64,000 nucleotides of DNA from Bacteroidaceae bacterium (GTDB taxonomy: Bacteria; Bacteroidota; Bacteroidia; Bacteroidales; Bacteroidaceae): the NCBI GenBank assembly GCA_024398475.1, contig JAKSJB010000009.1, positions 1-64,000 on the forward strand, in the 5' to 3' direction. Positions within the stretch are counted from its first letter, which is position 1. Each line of letters opens with the position of its first letter. This document shows positions 53,329 through 61,855 of the stretch, piece after piece. The position numbers were made by a program, and so were the translations under genes. The notes beneath the pieces are model-generated. The model saw only the letters and a list, made by a program, of their open reading frames with translations. It was not told where the DNA came from and did not search any database.

Positions 53329-54510
53329 TTAATGGTGGAACAGGCGGATGCCGGTGAATGCCATGGCAATACCGTATTTGTTGCAAGTCTCAATCACATT
53401 ATCATCACGTACAGAACCTCCTGCCTGAGCAATATACTGAACACCGCTCTTGTGGGCACGCTCAATATTGTCGCCGAATGGGAAGAACGCATCACTACCG
53501 AGACTCACCTCTGTATTCTTTGCAAGCCAAGCCTTCTTCTCCTCACGTGTGAGAGGCTCAGGCTTTTCTGTAAAGAACATCTGCCAAGTACCTTCACGCA
53601 ATACGTCCTCATATTCATCACCCATATACACGTCAATCGTGTTGTCGCGGTCAGCACGCTTTATGTCGCTGCGGAAAGGAAGTCCCATGACTTTAGGACA
53701 TTGGCGCAACCACCAGAGATCGGCTTTCTGACCTGCAAGACGGGTACAATGAATGCGGCTCTGCTGTCCTGCACCGATGCCGATGGCCTGTCCGTCCTTG
53801 ACGTAGCATACAGAGTTGGACTGAGTATATTTAAGTGTTATAAGTGCAATCTTCAGGTCACGCTTGGCATCTTCGCTGAGTTCTTTGTTCTCAGTAGGCA
53901 TGTTCTCAAAAAGGTTGTCACCGGTAAGGTCAATTTCGTTGCGGCCCTGCTCAAACGTGATACCAAACACCTGCTTGCGCTCTGTCGGAGCCGGACGGTA
54001 TTCAGTTGACATTTTCAGGACACAGTACGTACCTTTGCGCTTTGCACGGAGGATTTCCAATGCTTCAGGTGTATAGTCCGGTGCGATAATTCCGTCGGAA
54101 ACTTCACGCTTAATAAGCAATGCTGCAGCTTCGTCGCAAGTGTCACTCAAGGCAATGAAATCACCGAAACTTGACATGCGGTCTGCACCGCGTGCTCTGG
54201 CATAGGCTGTAGCAATAGGTGAAAGCGGAACTTTGATATCATCAACAAAATAAATCTTTTTCAGAGTATCGCTCATAGGAACTCCAACTGCAGCTCCTGC
54301 AGGACTTACGTGCTTGAATGAAGCAGCAGCAGGCATACCTGTAGCGGCTTTCAACTCCCTGACCAACTGCCAACTGTTGAAGGCATCCAATAAGTTTATA
54401 TAACCTGGACGTCCGCACAATACTTCAAAAGGAAGTTCACCTTCGTCCATAAACACACGTGATGGCTTTTGATTGGGGTTGCAGCCATATTTCAACTCAA
54501 GTTCTTTCAT
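53329..54510 (-). CDS. AICAR transformylase, single-domain
   Basis: 393-residue protein with only the AICAR formyltransferase part of PurH: catalytic Lys-His in FKHVSPAGAAVG (about 77-88), the 10-formyl-THF site around CVLKM/FGITFEQGRNE and the C-terminal GSDAFFPFGDNI and AFTGIRLFHH. The IMP cyclohydrolase domain of bifunctional PurH is absent. It adds the last carbon of the purine ring; another enzyme must close the ring. ATG 54510 is used because the promoter at 54548-54578 would start transcription near 54541, which excludes 54543. Bacteroidales genomes can carry this form next to a full PurH elsewhere. Confidence 0.9.
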   Translation of the reverse strand: MKELELKYGCNPNQKPSRVFMDEGELPFEVLCGRPGYINLLDAFNSWQLVRELKAATGMPAAASFKHVSPAGAAVGVPMSDTLKKIYFVDDIKVPLSPIATAYARARGADRMSSFGDFIALSDTCDEAAALLIKREVSDGIIAPDYTPEALEILRAKRKGTYCVLKMSTEYRPAPTERKQVFGITFEQGRNEIDLTGDNLFENMPTENKELSEDAKRDLKIALITLKYTQSNSVCYVKDGQAIGIGAGQQSRIHCTRLAGQKADLWWLRQCPKVMGLPFRSDIKRADRDNTIDVYMGDEYEDVLREGTWQMFFTEKPEPLTREEKKAWLAKNTEVSLGSDAFFPFGDNIERAHKSGVQYIAQAGGSVRDDNVIETCNKYGIAMAFTGIRLFHH

Positions 54511-54547
54511 GTCTGATATATTTTCCTGTAAAATTATTTTCAACGTG

Positions 54548-54578
54548 CAAAGTTAGAAAAATATTCACAACGTACAAA
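54548..54578 (-). promoter_or_regulatory. Promoter of the AICAR transformylase operon
   Basis: On the minus strand, TTTG (54575-54578), 19-nt spacer, TAACTTTG (54548-54555). The leader is about 30 nt. Confidence 0.8.
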
Positions 54579-54681
54579 ACAAACTATGTATTTATTGAGA
54601 ATATCAGTTGTAAAGCATTGGTTTTTATGCCTTTTTTTCGTTTTCATTTCACATTTCGTTTTTCATTTCGTTATTTATTCC

Positions 54682-54689
54682 TATCTTTG
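54682..54689 (+). promoter_or_regulatory. -7 element of the acidic-tail protein gene
   Basis: TATCTTTG, 45 nt before the ATG. It is divergent from the AICAR transformylase promoter across about 100 nt; the -33 region lacks a clear TTTG. Confidence 0.6.
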
Positions 54690-54734
54690 CAGCCGAAAAG
54701 CTCAATAAGCATTATAAACAAAGCATAATTCAAA

Positions 54735-55568
54735 ATGGCAAGAGAGAGAATAAGACGTGACCGTTCAGACAAGGACGCACAGGATGTTGTCGGTTCGTAT
54801 GCTATCGATAACATGGCAAAAGGAAATATCTGGACTTATGAAGTAGAGGACATTCACAAGATGCTGATCGAAGTGATGATGTCAGACAAATATAAGGAAA
54901 ACCGTGTACATTATCATAATATTATCCGTCCCGTTTTTGATGTTCAGTTTCTGAAACGCGAAGATGATGCAAAAGTCGCTTCATTGGAAGCACAGCACTA
55001 TCAGATATTTTCATCACCCGACTATGAAGGAACAAACGCAATAGCAATCCGTAAGCGTCAGATAAAAAAGATTACGGACCTGACCCTGGAAAACGTGTTC
55101 CATCTCACTCCAAAGGAAATACTTCGTTTGATTGATGAAAACATGGGTACAGGCTGGCAGGGACTTCCGTTAGCAATCCAGGACATCATTCAGGCTGCAT
55201 TTACTGTTGACTGCAGCGTGATGCCTGAAGTGGCAATGCATCGTGTCGGAGGCATAATTGACCGCCGCAGGGAAGATGGATATGAAGTGCTCGAGATAGA
55301 ACGTGGAACATGGATTGAAGGAGTATTCATTAAGGTCAAGCCAAAAATGGAAAAACTTCATTTCGAGGTTCTTGTCGATGGCAAGCGTTCTTCACGCGAT
55401 GAATCAGATGACGAAGAGGACGATGACGATGATGATGATTTGGAAGATGAGGAAATCGATGACAATGATGATGATATGGATGAAGAAGAGGATGAGGAAC
55501 CAAACGAAGAAGATGCAACAATCGAAGATATCGATGCGATTGATGATACAGACGACGATGACGAATAA
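54735..55568 (+). CDS. Conserved-looking protein with long acidic C-terminal tail
   Basis: 277-residue cytoplasmic protein that I cannot assign to a family. Residues 1-215 are an ordinary mixed domain with a basic start (MARERIRRDRSDKD), TYEVEDIHKMLIEVMMSD and GTGWQGLPLAIQDIIQ. Residues 221-277 are almost all Asp and Glu with a few Ile/Met, with no lysine or arginine after residue 221. The DNA of the tail contains runs of GAT/GAC/GAA triplets, prone to in-frame length change. The overall charge pattern suggests binding of a basic partner or of metal ions. It is transcribed alone from a divergent promoter. Confidence 0.7.
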   Translation: MARERIRRDRSDKDAQDVVGSYAIDNMAKGNIWTYEVEDIHKMLIEVMMSDKYKENRVHYHNIIRPVFDVQFLKREDDAKVASLEAQHYQIFSSPDYEGTNAIAIRKRQIKKITDLTLENVFHLTPKEILRLIDENMGTGWQGLPLAIQDIIQAAFTVDCSVMPEVAMHRVGGIIDRRREDGYEVLEIERGTWIEGVFIKVKPKMEKLHFEVLVDGKRSSRDESDDEEDDDDDDDLEDEEIDDNDDDMDEEEDEEPNEEDATIEDIDAIDDTDDDDE

Positions 55569-55786
55569 GATGTAATTGATACAGGTTGCGTCGGACTCTG
55601 CTTTTTAGTGGAAAAACAGTCGTGGAGTAGTAGTCAGGTGTGGTGGATAATCTGGTTTTTGTGGAAAAACGGTCAGGGTGTAGTAGCCATTGAAGTTTGA
55701 CTTCTACTTAACTTCCTCCAACTCCTGCTCTACAGACCTGCGAAATCATGTATTCTTTGTGTGCAATTTTGCTTCTTGAATAATGC

Positions 55787-55841
55787 AGTTTCTGTTACTG
55801 ACTCATAACTGACCTGTAACAGACTCATAACTGACTATTAG
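55787..55841. repeat. 11-bp phased tandem repeat, copy B (inverted to copy A)
   Basis: Five contiguous 11-bp units: AGTTTCTGTTA, CTGACTCATAA, CTGACCTGTAA, CAGACTCATAA, CTGACTATTAG. The reverse complement aligns unit by unit with 26031-26085 (TTATGAGTCAG type). Confidence 0.85.
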
Positions 55842-56099
55842 CGGTAGTATGGCAGGAATGTAGACGCTTTAAGCCTAAAGTGCTCTGTATCAATCGTATA
55901 AGGCGTAAATATTATAATAAATAAGTGGGGAGAAAATGGACACTTTTGTCGTGCTGCTTTATTGCCGTCTTATTGTTGCCTAACCATTATTCTGTAGGAA
56001 TCTTCGGATGTCAGTCGTTGGCAATATTCTGAAAACGATTTTTTTGTGATTTTTTTTGGTGATTTGGTTAACCTTATTTGCTTTTTATCTCCCTATTGC

Positions 56100-56130
56100 T
56101 TGCCTATATTACATTTTTGCTATATATTTG
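56100..56130 (+). promoter_or_regulatory. Promoter of the single-chain ABC transporter
   Basis: TTG (56100-56102), 20-nt spacer, TATATTTG (56123-56130). A three-codon frame (ATG GAA TTA TGA at 56172) overlaps the real start codon and could couple or limit initiation. Confidence 0.75.
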
Positions 56131-56179
56131 CAAAGTGTTTGTAGAATAATATTACTGACTTTAAAATTAACATGGAATT

Positions 56180-58879
56180 ATGATGGAGAGTGCAATAGTC
56201 CAGGGTCTGGTCGATTCGTTCAGGCTTAATTTCATTGAGGAGAATCGCTATTTGATGGTTCTTGACGGTCTTAGGGTGACGGTGGTAATAACTTTTTTTT
56301 CTGTTTTGCTTGGTACGGTCTTGGGGGGCTTGATATGTTGGATGAGGATGAGCGACAATAAATTTCTGGCAAGGACTGCAAGGGTGTATATCGACCTTGT
56401 ACGTGGCATTCCGACTCTTCTCCTTCTTCTGATTATGTTCTATGTGGTACTGGCTTCGGTCAATATCAGCGGCATCATCATTGCTGTAATTACATTTTCC
56501 ATTAATGTGTCGGCATATTTCTGCGAGACATTCAGGTCGGGTATCATGGGTGTGGACAGGGGACAGTGGGAAGCTGGCCTGTCTTTGGGCTATAACGGTA
56601 CTCAGACGTTCTTCAGGATTGTCTTGCCCCAGGCATGGGAACGTATATTGCCCGTATATCATGGTGAAATCATTACGCTGCTGAAGAGTACAGCTATCGT
56701 GGGTTATGTAGCCGTAGTTGACGTGACAAAGGCAACGGATGTCATCCGTTCCAGGACATTTGATGCATTTCTTCCCTTGGTTGCAGCGGCTGTGGCATAT
56801 TTTCTGCTTGCCTGGCTTTTCGGCCTTTTACTGAAGGTTTTGTTTGACTGGAAGAAAATCTTCGGAAAAAAGCGCATCGCCAAGTGTATCGCTTTGATTC
56901 CGCTTTTAGGAATGCTGTCCTGCGGCGGAACGGAGGATGTTCAGATAAATGATGAATCCGACTTGCGCCATGTAAGGGTGGGGGTTATAGCCGGCAGCAA
57001 TCATGATATAACGGTAACTGAACAGCTGAAACCTGAGAAACTTTTCAGGTTTGATGATATTTCGGCAATGTTGGTAGCGCTTGAGATTGGTAAGATTGAT
57101 GCATGCTATATCGAGAGCGTTACTACAAATGTTGTCTGTAGGTCTCATCCTAATTTCATGGTTCATCCATCATTCATGGGTAAAAGGGATATCGGTATTA
57201 TTTTCAACAAGCAGAATACAGCACTTTGTAGTGAAGTTAATGCCGCCTTGGATATCCTTATGAATGATTCTGTATGGAAGGAGATGCAGGACAGGTGGCT
57301 GAGCGGTGACGAAAATCCTGACACTACAGGTTTTTTCCAAAATACCGTAACTCAGGGTGCTGTTCTTCATGTCGGAACCATTGGCCTTCATTTCCCGTAT
57401 AATTATGTGTCAGACGGAAAGCTCGTGGGCTTTGAAATTGAAATGGTAAACCGTATCGGTGCAATCCTCAACCGTCCCGTCGAGTTTCAGATGCTGGGCG
57501 GAAATGCCCTTACTCCTGCCCTCAATTCGGGAAAGTTGGATATGGCTGCAACTCTTGTGCAGAAATCTCCTGAAAGGGAAAAGAATATCCTGTTTTCCAA
57601 ACCATACATGCATTCTCAGACGGTGTATATTACTTGCAGACGTGATAATGCCAAGTCTGACAGTAAGCATGGCAATGTCCTGATTGTCATGTTTGCTGCA
57701 TTGGCGGCTCTTCTTGCTCTTGCCCTCGTATTCATCATGTTCAAGAAGCATCATAAAGATAAAAAGTGCAATTCTTCAGGGGTGGTGATTCCTAATGACG
57801 GTGCCATCGTAAGAATTGAACATCTGAAAAAAGTCTTTGACGGCAAGACTGAAGTCCTGACAGATGTCTGTGTTGATATTCATAAAGGTGAAGTAATATC
57901 CGTAATCGGACCTTCAGGTTCGGGGAAGAGCACTTTCCTGCGTTGTATCAATATGCTCGAACGCCCGACGGGAGGACGGATATTCATTGACGGCGTGGAC
58001 ACAATGAGTAGGGAAATGGATGTTGCGTCCATGAGACGTAAGATAGGAATGGTGTTTCAGTCATTCAATCTGTTCAATCATAGGAATGTGCTTGAGAATG
58101 TTGCTATGGCACCTGCTGACCTTCTTGGCTGGTCGCGTGAGGAATCCGAGGCTGAAGCCATGAATCTTCTCAAGATGGTAGGCCTAGGCGGAAAAGCTGA
58201 TGCCATGCCTTTTCAGTTGTCTGGTGGCCAGAAACAGCGTGTGGCAATAGCCCGTGCCTTGGCAATGCGTCCTGAAATAATATTGTTTGATGAACCGACT
58301 TCGGCTCTTGACCCGACAATGGTGAGTGAGGTTCTCGGCGTGATACGTATGCTGGCTTCACAGGGGATGACCATGCTTATCGTGACTCACGAGATGGAGT
58401 TTGCCCGTCAGGTAAGTTCCAGGGTGCTATATATGGACGAGGGCAGAATCTACGAGTCGGGTACCCCGGAGCAAGTGTTCGGAAATCCCCGGAAAGAAAA
58501 GACCCGCAATTTTATCGACAAGGTACATGAATGCCGTTATAGGATAGAATCGGACGTATATGACTATTATGAAATGACTGCACGTATCAATAATTTCTGT
58601 AAGAAGTATTATATTAAGGATGGGACAGCAGATCATATAGTACATGCAGTTGAAGAGTGTCTCATAATAGCCGGGGCTAGTCGTCCTGTATCTCTGTCCC
58701 TGACTTATTCAGAAAAGACTTCGGAGGTAATCCTAGTGGTTGAAATGTCAGCGGCCATGGATGAAACTATTTCCGAAAATGATGAATATGCTTTGGAAAT
58801 GGCTGTGCTGAAGGGCGTGAGTAAGAGTTTCGGTATTCAGTCAACAGATACTGGTACGGCATTCAAAATGACTTTCTGA
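56180..58879 (+). CDS. Single-chain amino-acid-type ABC transporter: permease, binding domain, ATPase and GHKL-like tail
   Basis: 899 residues hold a whole polar amino acid uptake system. 1-225: HisM/GlnP-type permease with the EAGLSLGYNG coupling loop. 232-248: a further hydrophobic helix ending LLGMLSC, like an internal lipobox. 262-375: a segment like the second lobe and final helices of family 3 binding proteins (VRVGVIAGSNHD, LVALEIGKIDACYIES). 395-490: a segment like the first lobe (DGKLVGFEIEMVNRIG, LNSGKLDMAATLV, ILFSKPY). 498-521: membrane helix. 543-785: ABC ATPase with Walker A GPSGSGKST, signature LSGGQKQR, Walker B IILFDEPTSALD. 790-899: a tail reminiscent of GHKL/RsbW-type ATPase folds without clear ATP-lid motifs. 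The substrate is unknown; the paralogous binding lobes could give a fixed local receptor. Confidence 0.88.
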   Translation: MMESAIVQGLVDSFRLNFIEENRYLMVLDGLRVTVVITFFSVLLGTVLGGLICWMRMSDNKFLARTARVYIDLVRGIPTLLLLLIMFYVVLASVNISGIIIAVITFSINVSAYFCETFRSGIMGVDRGQWEAGLSLGYNGTQTFFRIVLPQAWERILPVYHGEIITLLKSTAIVGYVAVVDVTKATDVIRSRTFDAFLPLVAAAVAYFLLAWLFGLLLKVLFDWKKIFGKKRIAKCIALIPLLGMLSCGGTEDVQINDESDLRHVRVGVIAGSNHDITVTEQLKPEKLFRFDDISAMLVALEIGKIDACYIESVTTNVVCRSHPNFMVHPSFMGKRDIGIIFNKQNTALCSEVNAALDILMNDSVWKEMQDRWLSGDENPDTTGFFQNTVTQGAVLHVGTIGLHFPYNYVSDGKLVGFEIEMVNRIGAILNRPVEFQMLGGNALTPALNSGKLDMAATLVQKSPEREKNILFSKPYMHSQTVYITCRRDNAKSDSKHGNVLIVMFAALAALLALALVFIMFKKHHKDKKCNSSGVVIPNDGAIVRIEHLKKVFDGKTEVLTDVCVDIHKGEVISVIGPSGSGKSTFLRCINMLERPTGGRIFIDGVDTMSREMDVASMRRKIGMVFQSFNLFNHRNVLENVAMAPADLLGWSREESEAEAMNLLKMVGLGGKADAMPFQLSGGQKQRVAIARALAMRPEIILFDEPTSALDPTMVSEVLGVIRMLASQGMTMLIVTHEMEFARQVSSRVLYMDEGRIYESGTPEQVFGNPRKEKTRNFIDKVHECRYRIESDVYDYYEMTARINNFCKKYYIKDGTADHIVHAVEECLIIAGASRPVSLSLTYSEKTSEVILVVEMSAAMDETISENDEYALEMAVLKGVSKSFGIQSTDTGTAFKMTF

Positions 58880-58980
58880 TATTTTGCTTTGCTGCTGCAT
58901 GTTTTTGTCATTTCCACATACTTTGGCGCTCTCTTCTGTATTATTCCTGAAAGTAGAGTATTAATATAAAGTTTTTTTCA

Positions 58981-58988
58981 TACCTTTG
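58981..58988 (+). promoter_or_regulatory. -7 element immediately before the GT2 gene
   Basis: TACCTTTG ends 4 nt before the ATG at 58993. The transcript would have an extremely short or no leader. No TTG is seen at -33. Confidence 0.5.
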
Positions 58989-58992
58989 CACT

Positions 58993-60006
58993 ATGAAGTA
59001 TTCTGTAATTATACCAGTTTTCAACCGTCCTGACGAAGTGGATGAACTTTTGGAAAGTCTAACAGGACAGACTGAAAAGGATTTCGATGTCGTCGTGGTG
59101 GAGGATGGTTCTGCCAATCCGTGCGAAGAAGTCTGCCGAAAATATGCAGACAGATTGTCTATTCATTATTTTGCAAAGGACAATTCCGGTCCCGGACCTT
59201 CCCGCAATTACGGAGTGGAACGTGCAGAAGGTGACTATGTACTTATTCTCGACAGCGACTGTGTGTTGCCTCCTGGTTATATGGAGGCTGTCAGCAAGGA
59301 ACTGGAGTCTGACCCATGTGATGCCTTCGGCGGTCCTGACCGTGCTCATGAATCATTTACTCAGGTGCAGAAAGCCATCAGTTACAGCATGACTTCCTTT
59401 TTCACTACCGGCGGCATCCGTGGTGGAAAGAAAAAGATGGACAAGTTTTATCCCCGTTCCTTCAATATGGGCGTGAAGCGTAGTGTGTATAATGCTCTTG
59501 GCGGCTTTTCACGTATGCGTTTCGGTGAGGATATTGATTTCAGTATACGCATATTCAAGGGGGGCTATAAATGCCGATTGTTTCCTGATGCATGGGTGTG
59601 GCATAAGCGCCGTACCGATATGGACAAGTTTTTTAGACAGGTGTTCAATTCCGGTATAGCCCGTATCAACCTCATGAAGCGTCATCCTGGAAGTCTCAAA
59701 CTCGTTCATCTGCTACCGGCTGCATTTACGGTAGGGGTTATTCTCCTACTCGTTCTGTCCCTGATATTACGTTTCTTAGGTTCATGGATATGGATTTATA
59801 CATTGCTGCCAATTGAAATATATTGTCTGCTTATCTTTATTGATTCATCTGTAAAGAACAAGAGTATGTCTATTGGAATACTTTCCGTTGAGGCTGCGTT
59901 TGTGCAGCTGTTTGGATATGGATTTGGATTTATCAAGGCTTGGTGGCAGCGGTGTGTGTTGAATAAGGGCGAATTTAGTGCGTACGAGAAGAATTTCTAT
60001 GATTGA
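58993..60006 (+). CDS. Membrane glycosyltransferase family 2
   Basis: 337-residue GT2 with C-terminal membrane helices. N-terminal MKYSVIIPVFNRPDEVDELL, VVEDGSANP, the metal site LDSDCVLPP and the later GGFSRMRFGEDIDFSIR. Two or three hydrophobic segments cover about 240-320. First gene of an operon with radC, a DUF59 protein, lpxH and menA. With lpxH downstream, an envelope glycolipid role is possible, but the acceptor is unknown. Confidence 0.9.
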   Translation: MKYSVIIPVFNRPDEVDELLESLTGQTEKDFDVVVVEDGSANPCEEVCRKYADRLSIHYFAKDNSGPGPSRNYGVERAEGDYVLILDSDCVLPPGYMEAVSKELESDPCDAFGGPDRAHESFTQVQKAISYSMTSFFTTGGIRGGKKKMDKFYPRSFNMGVKRSVYNALGGFSRMRFGEDIDFSIRIFKGGYKCRLFPDAWVWHKRRTDMDKFFRQVFNSGIARINLMKRHPGSLKLVHLLPAAFTVGVILLLVLSLILRFLGSWIWIYTLLPIEIYCLLIFIDSSVKNKSMSIGILSVEAAFVQLFGYGFGFIKAWWQRCVLNKGEFSAYEKNFYD

Positions 60007-60736
60007 GATGGAGGAAGAAAACGAATATGATTGTTCGCTGCCGGGTAATAACGGCAGTTTTACGATAAAGGAGTGGGCGAAGGAAGACCGCCCAAGGGAG
60101 AAGATGATGGCTAAGGGCGAGAGTGCTCTGTCAAATGCCGAGTTGTTGGCAATTCTTATAGGTTCAGGTTCTCCACGTCAGTCGGCTGTGGAACTTATGC
60201 AGGATGTCCTACGTACTTGTGACGGTCATCTGTCCCTACTCAGCAAACTGACAGTTAAGGAACTGATGGCGTTCAACGGAATAGGAGAGGCTAAGGCTAT
60301 AACGATTAAGGCTGCGGCTGAAATAGGTCGGCGACGTGCAATGGAACGTGCCGATGACCTTCAGCAACTATGCAATGCAGAAGATACTTACCTGTATATG
60401 CACCCATTGATGCAGGACCTTATATGTGAGGAGTTCTGGGTTATACTGATGAACAATGCTTCACGTGTAATCAAACGCGTGAGAATCAGTACGGGTGGAC
60501 TTACGGCTACAGCCGTGGATATAAGGATGGTTCTGAAGGAGGCTTTACTTGCTGATGCAACGTGTATGATTGTCTGTCATAATCATCCTTCGGGCAAGTT
60601 ACGCCCTTCAAATGATGACCTTATGCTGACTGAACGTCTCAATAGGGCGTGTCAGACAGTAAACATAAAGTTGATTGACCATGTCATCATAACCGATGGT
60701 GGCTATTATAGTTTTGTAGATAATGGAAAAATTTGA
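59999..60736 (+). CDS. radC: RadC/JAB-domain protein
   Basis: JAB/MPN-type metalloprotein family, historically named DNA repair protein RadC; the true function is unsettled. About 245 residues: a helix-hairpin-helix region (about 75-100, LMAFNGIGEAKAITIKAA) and the metal motif HNHPSGKLRPSNDDL near 197. Two starts are possible, ATG 59999 (overlapping the GT2 stop by 8 nt) and ATG 60008; the first keeps the overlap typical of coupled genes. Confidence 0.93.
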   Translation: MIEMEEENEYDCSLPGNNGSFTIKEWAKEDRPREKMMAKGESALSNAELLAILIGSGSPRQSAVELMQDVLRTCDGHLSLLSKLTVKELMAFNGIGEAKAITIKAAAEIGRRRAMERADDLQQLCNAEDTYLYMHPLMQDLICEEFWVILMNNASRVIKRVRISTGGLTATAVDIRMVLKEALLADATCMIVCHNHPSGKLRPSNDDLMLTERLNRACQTVNIKLIDHVIITDGGYYSFVDNGKI

Positions 60737-61079
60737 TATAGAAGTAAGGGTTGTGGATATGTTGAGAACAGTCTTCGACCCTGAGATTCCGGTCAACGTA
60801 TATGATTTGGGACTTATTTATAGTGTAGATGTGACAAAGGTTGAGGATAAATCTGCCGGTGGCAGTGGAACTGATGCAGAGGACTTGTTCAATGTAAACA
60901 TAGAAATGACTCTTACGGCTCCGAATTGTCCTGCTGCTGATTTCATAATAGAGGATATAAACCAGAAGGTTGGATCTATCAATGGCGTGAAGTCAGTTGA
61001 TGTGGAACTTGTCTTTGAACCGGAATGGAACAAGGACATGATGAGTGAGGAGGCAAAACTTGATTTGGGATTCATGTAA
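60723..61079 (+). CDS. DUF59/MIP18 family iron-sulfur assembly protein
   Basis: 118-residue member of the SufT/PaaD-like DUF59 family used in iron-sulfur cluster maturation. The pattern DPEIPVNVYDLGLIYSVDV and LTAPNCPAADFIIEDI (with the conserved cysteine) is clear. A low-complexity insert SAGGSGTDAED is present between them. ATG 60723 overlaps the radC stop by 14 nt. It could assist cluster insertion into enzymes such as the Nfn-like protein; this is inference. Confidence 0.88.
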   Translation: MEKFDIEVRVVDMLRTVFDPEIPVNVYDLGLIYSVDVTKVEDKSAGGSGTDAEDLFNVNIEMTLTAPNCPAADFIIEDINQKVGSINGVKSVDVELVFEPEWNKDMMSEEAKLDLGFM

Positions 61080-61084
61080 GAATT

Positions 61085-61855
61085 ATGAAACAGATATATT
61101 TCATCTCTGATGCCCATCTTGGTTCCCGTGCATTGGAACACAGACGTACTCAGGAACGTCGCCTTGTACGTTTTCTCGACCAAATTAAGGACAAGGCCGA
61201 GGCTGTATTTATGCTAGGCGATATGTTTGACTTCTGGTTTGAGTACGAGGATGTCGTACCTCGTGGATTTACACGATTCTTAGGTAAGGTCAGCGAACTT
61301 ACCGACAATGGGGTGGAAGTACATTTCTTTGTGGGCAACCATGATATGTGGATGGATGATTATCTCACTCAGGAGTGTGGGGTATTGGTGCATCACGAAC
61401 CTTGTTTAATGGAACTCCATGGAAAGGAATTCTTCCTCGCTCACGGACATGATGAGGACGTATTGCTGAATGATTGGAGAACCAAACTGATGTTCAAGGT
61501 GTTTGAATCGAGAAAATGCCGCAGACTTGCCCGTATGATTCATCCTCATTGGTTCATAAACTTTGGTTACAACTGGGCTAAGCGCAACCGTGAAAAACAT
61601 TTCATTGAGGGAGAACCCGTATTTCTTGGAGAAAAAGATGAAAGACTTGTCGTGTTTGCCAAGAATTACCTTGCATCACATCCTGGTGTAAACTACTTTC
61701 TGTTCGGCCATCGCCATATAGAACTTGACCTTATGCTTTCTCATGACTGCCGTATGATGATTCTCGGTGAATGGTACAGTAAGTTTACTTTTGCCACTTT
61801 CGACGGTGAAAACTTACAGATGAATAATTACGTGGAGGGAGAAACATGGATGTAA
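61085..61855 (+). CDS. lpxH: UDP-2,3-diacylglucosamine diphosphatase LpxH
   Basis: Membrane-associated calcineurin-like phosphoesterase producing lipid X in lipid A synthesis. 256 residues with metal motifs SDAHLGS (8-14), GDMFDFWFEYE (about 44-54), VGNHDMW (about 86) and FGHRHIE near 215. Length fits LpxH of Bacteroidetes. It overlaps menA by 10 nt. Confidence 0.9.
   Translation: MKQIYFISDAHLGSRALEHRRTQERRLVRFLDQIKDKAEAVFMLGDMFDFWFEYEDVVPRGFTRFLGKVSELTDNGVEVHFFVGNHDMWMDDYLTQECGVLVHHEPCLMELHGKEFFLAHGHDEDVLLNDWRTKLMFKVFESRKCRRLARMIHPHWFINFGYNWAKRNREKHFIEGEPVFLGEKDERLVVFAKNYLASHPGVNYFLFGHRHIELDLMLSHDCRMMILGEWYSKFTFATFDGENLQMNNYVEGETWM

Larger units (their letters stand above)
55569..56179. other. 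Long intergenic stretch, repeats but no gene
   Basis: 611 bp with no convincing frame. It includes GTGGAAAAACAGTC- and GTGGAAAAACGGTC-type direct repeats (55609-55625, 55660-55676), a C/T-rich stretch ACTTAACTTCCTCCAACTCC (55705) and the 11-bp phased array at 55787-55841. These recall the 26.0-26.2 kb spacer read backwards. Confidence 0.7.
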
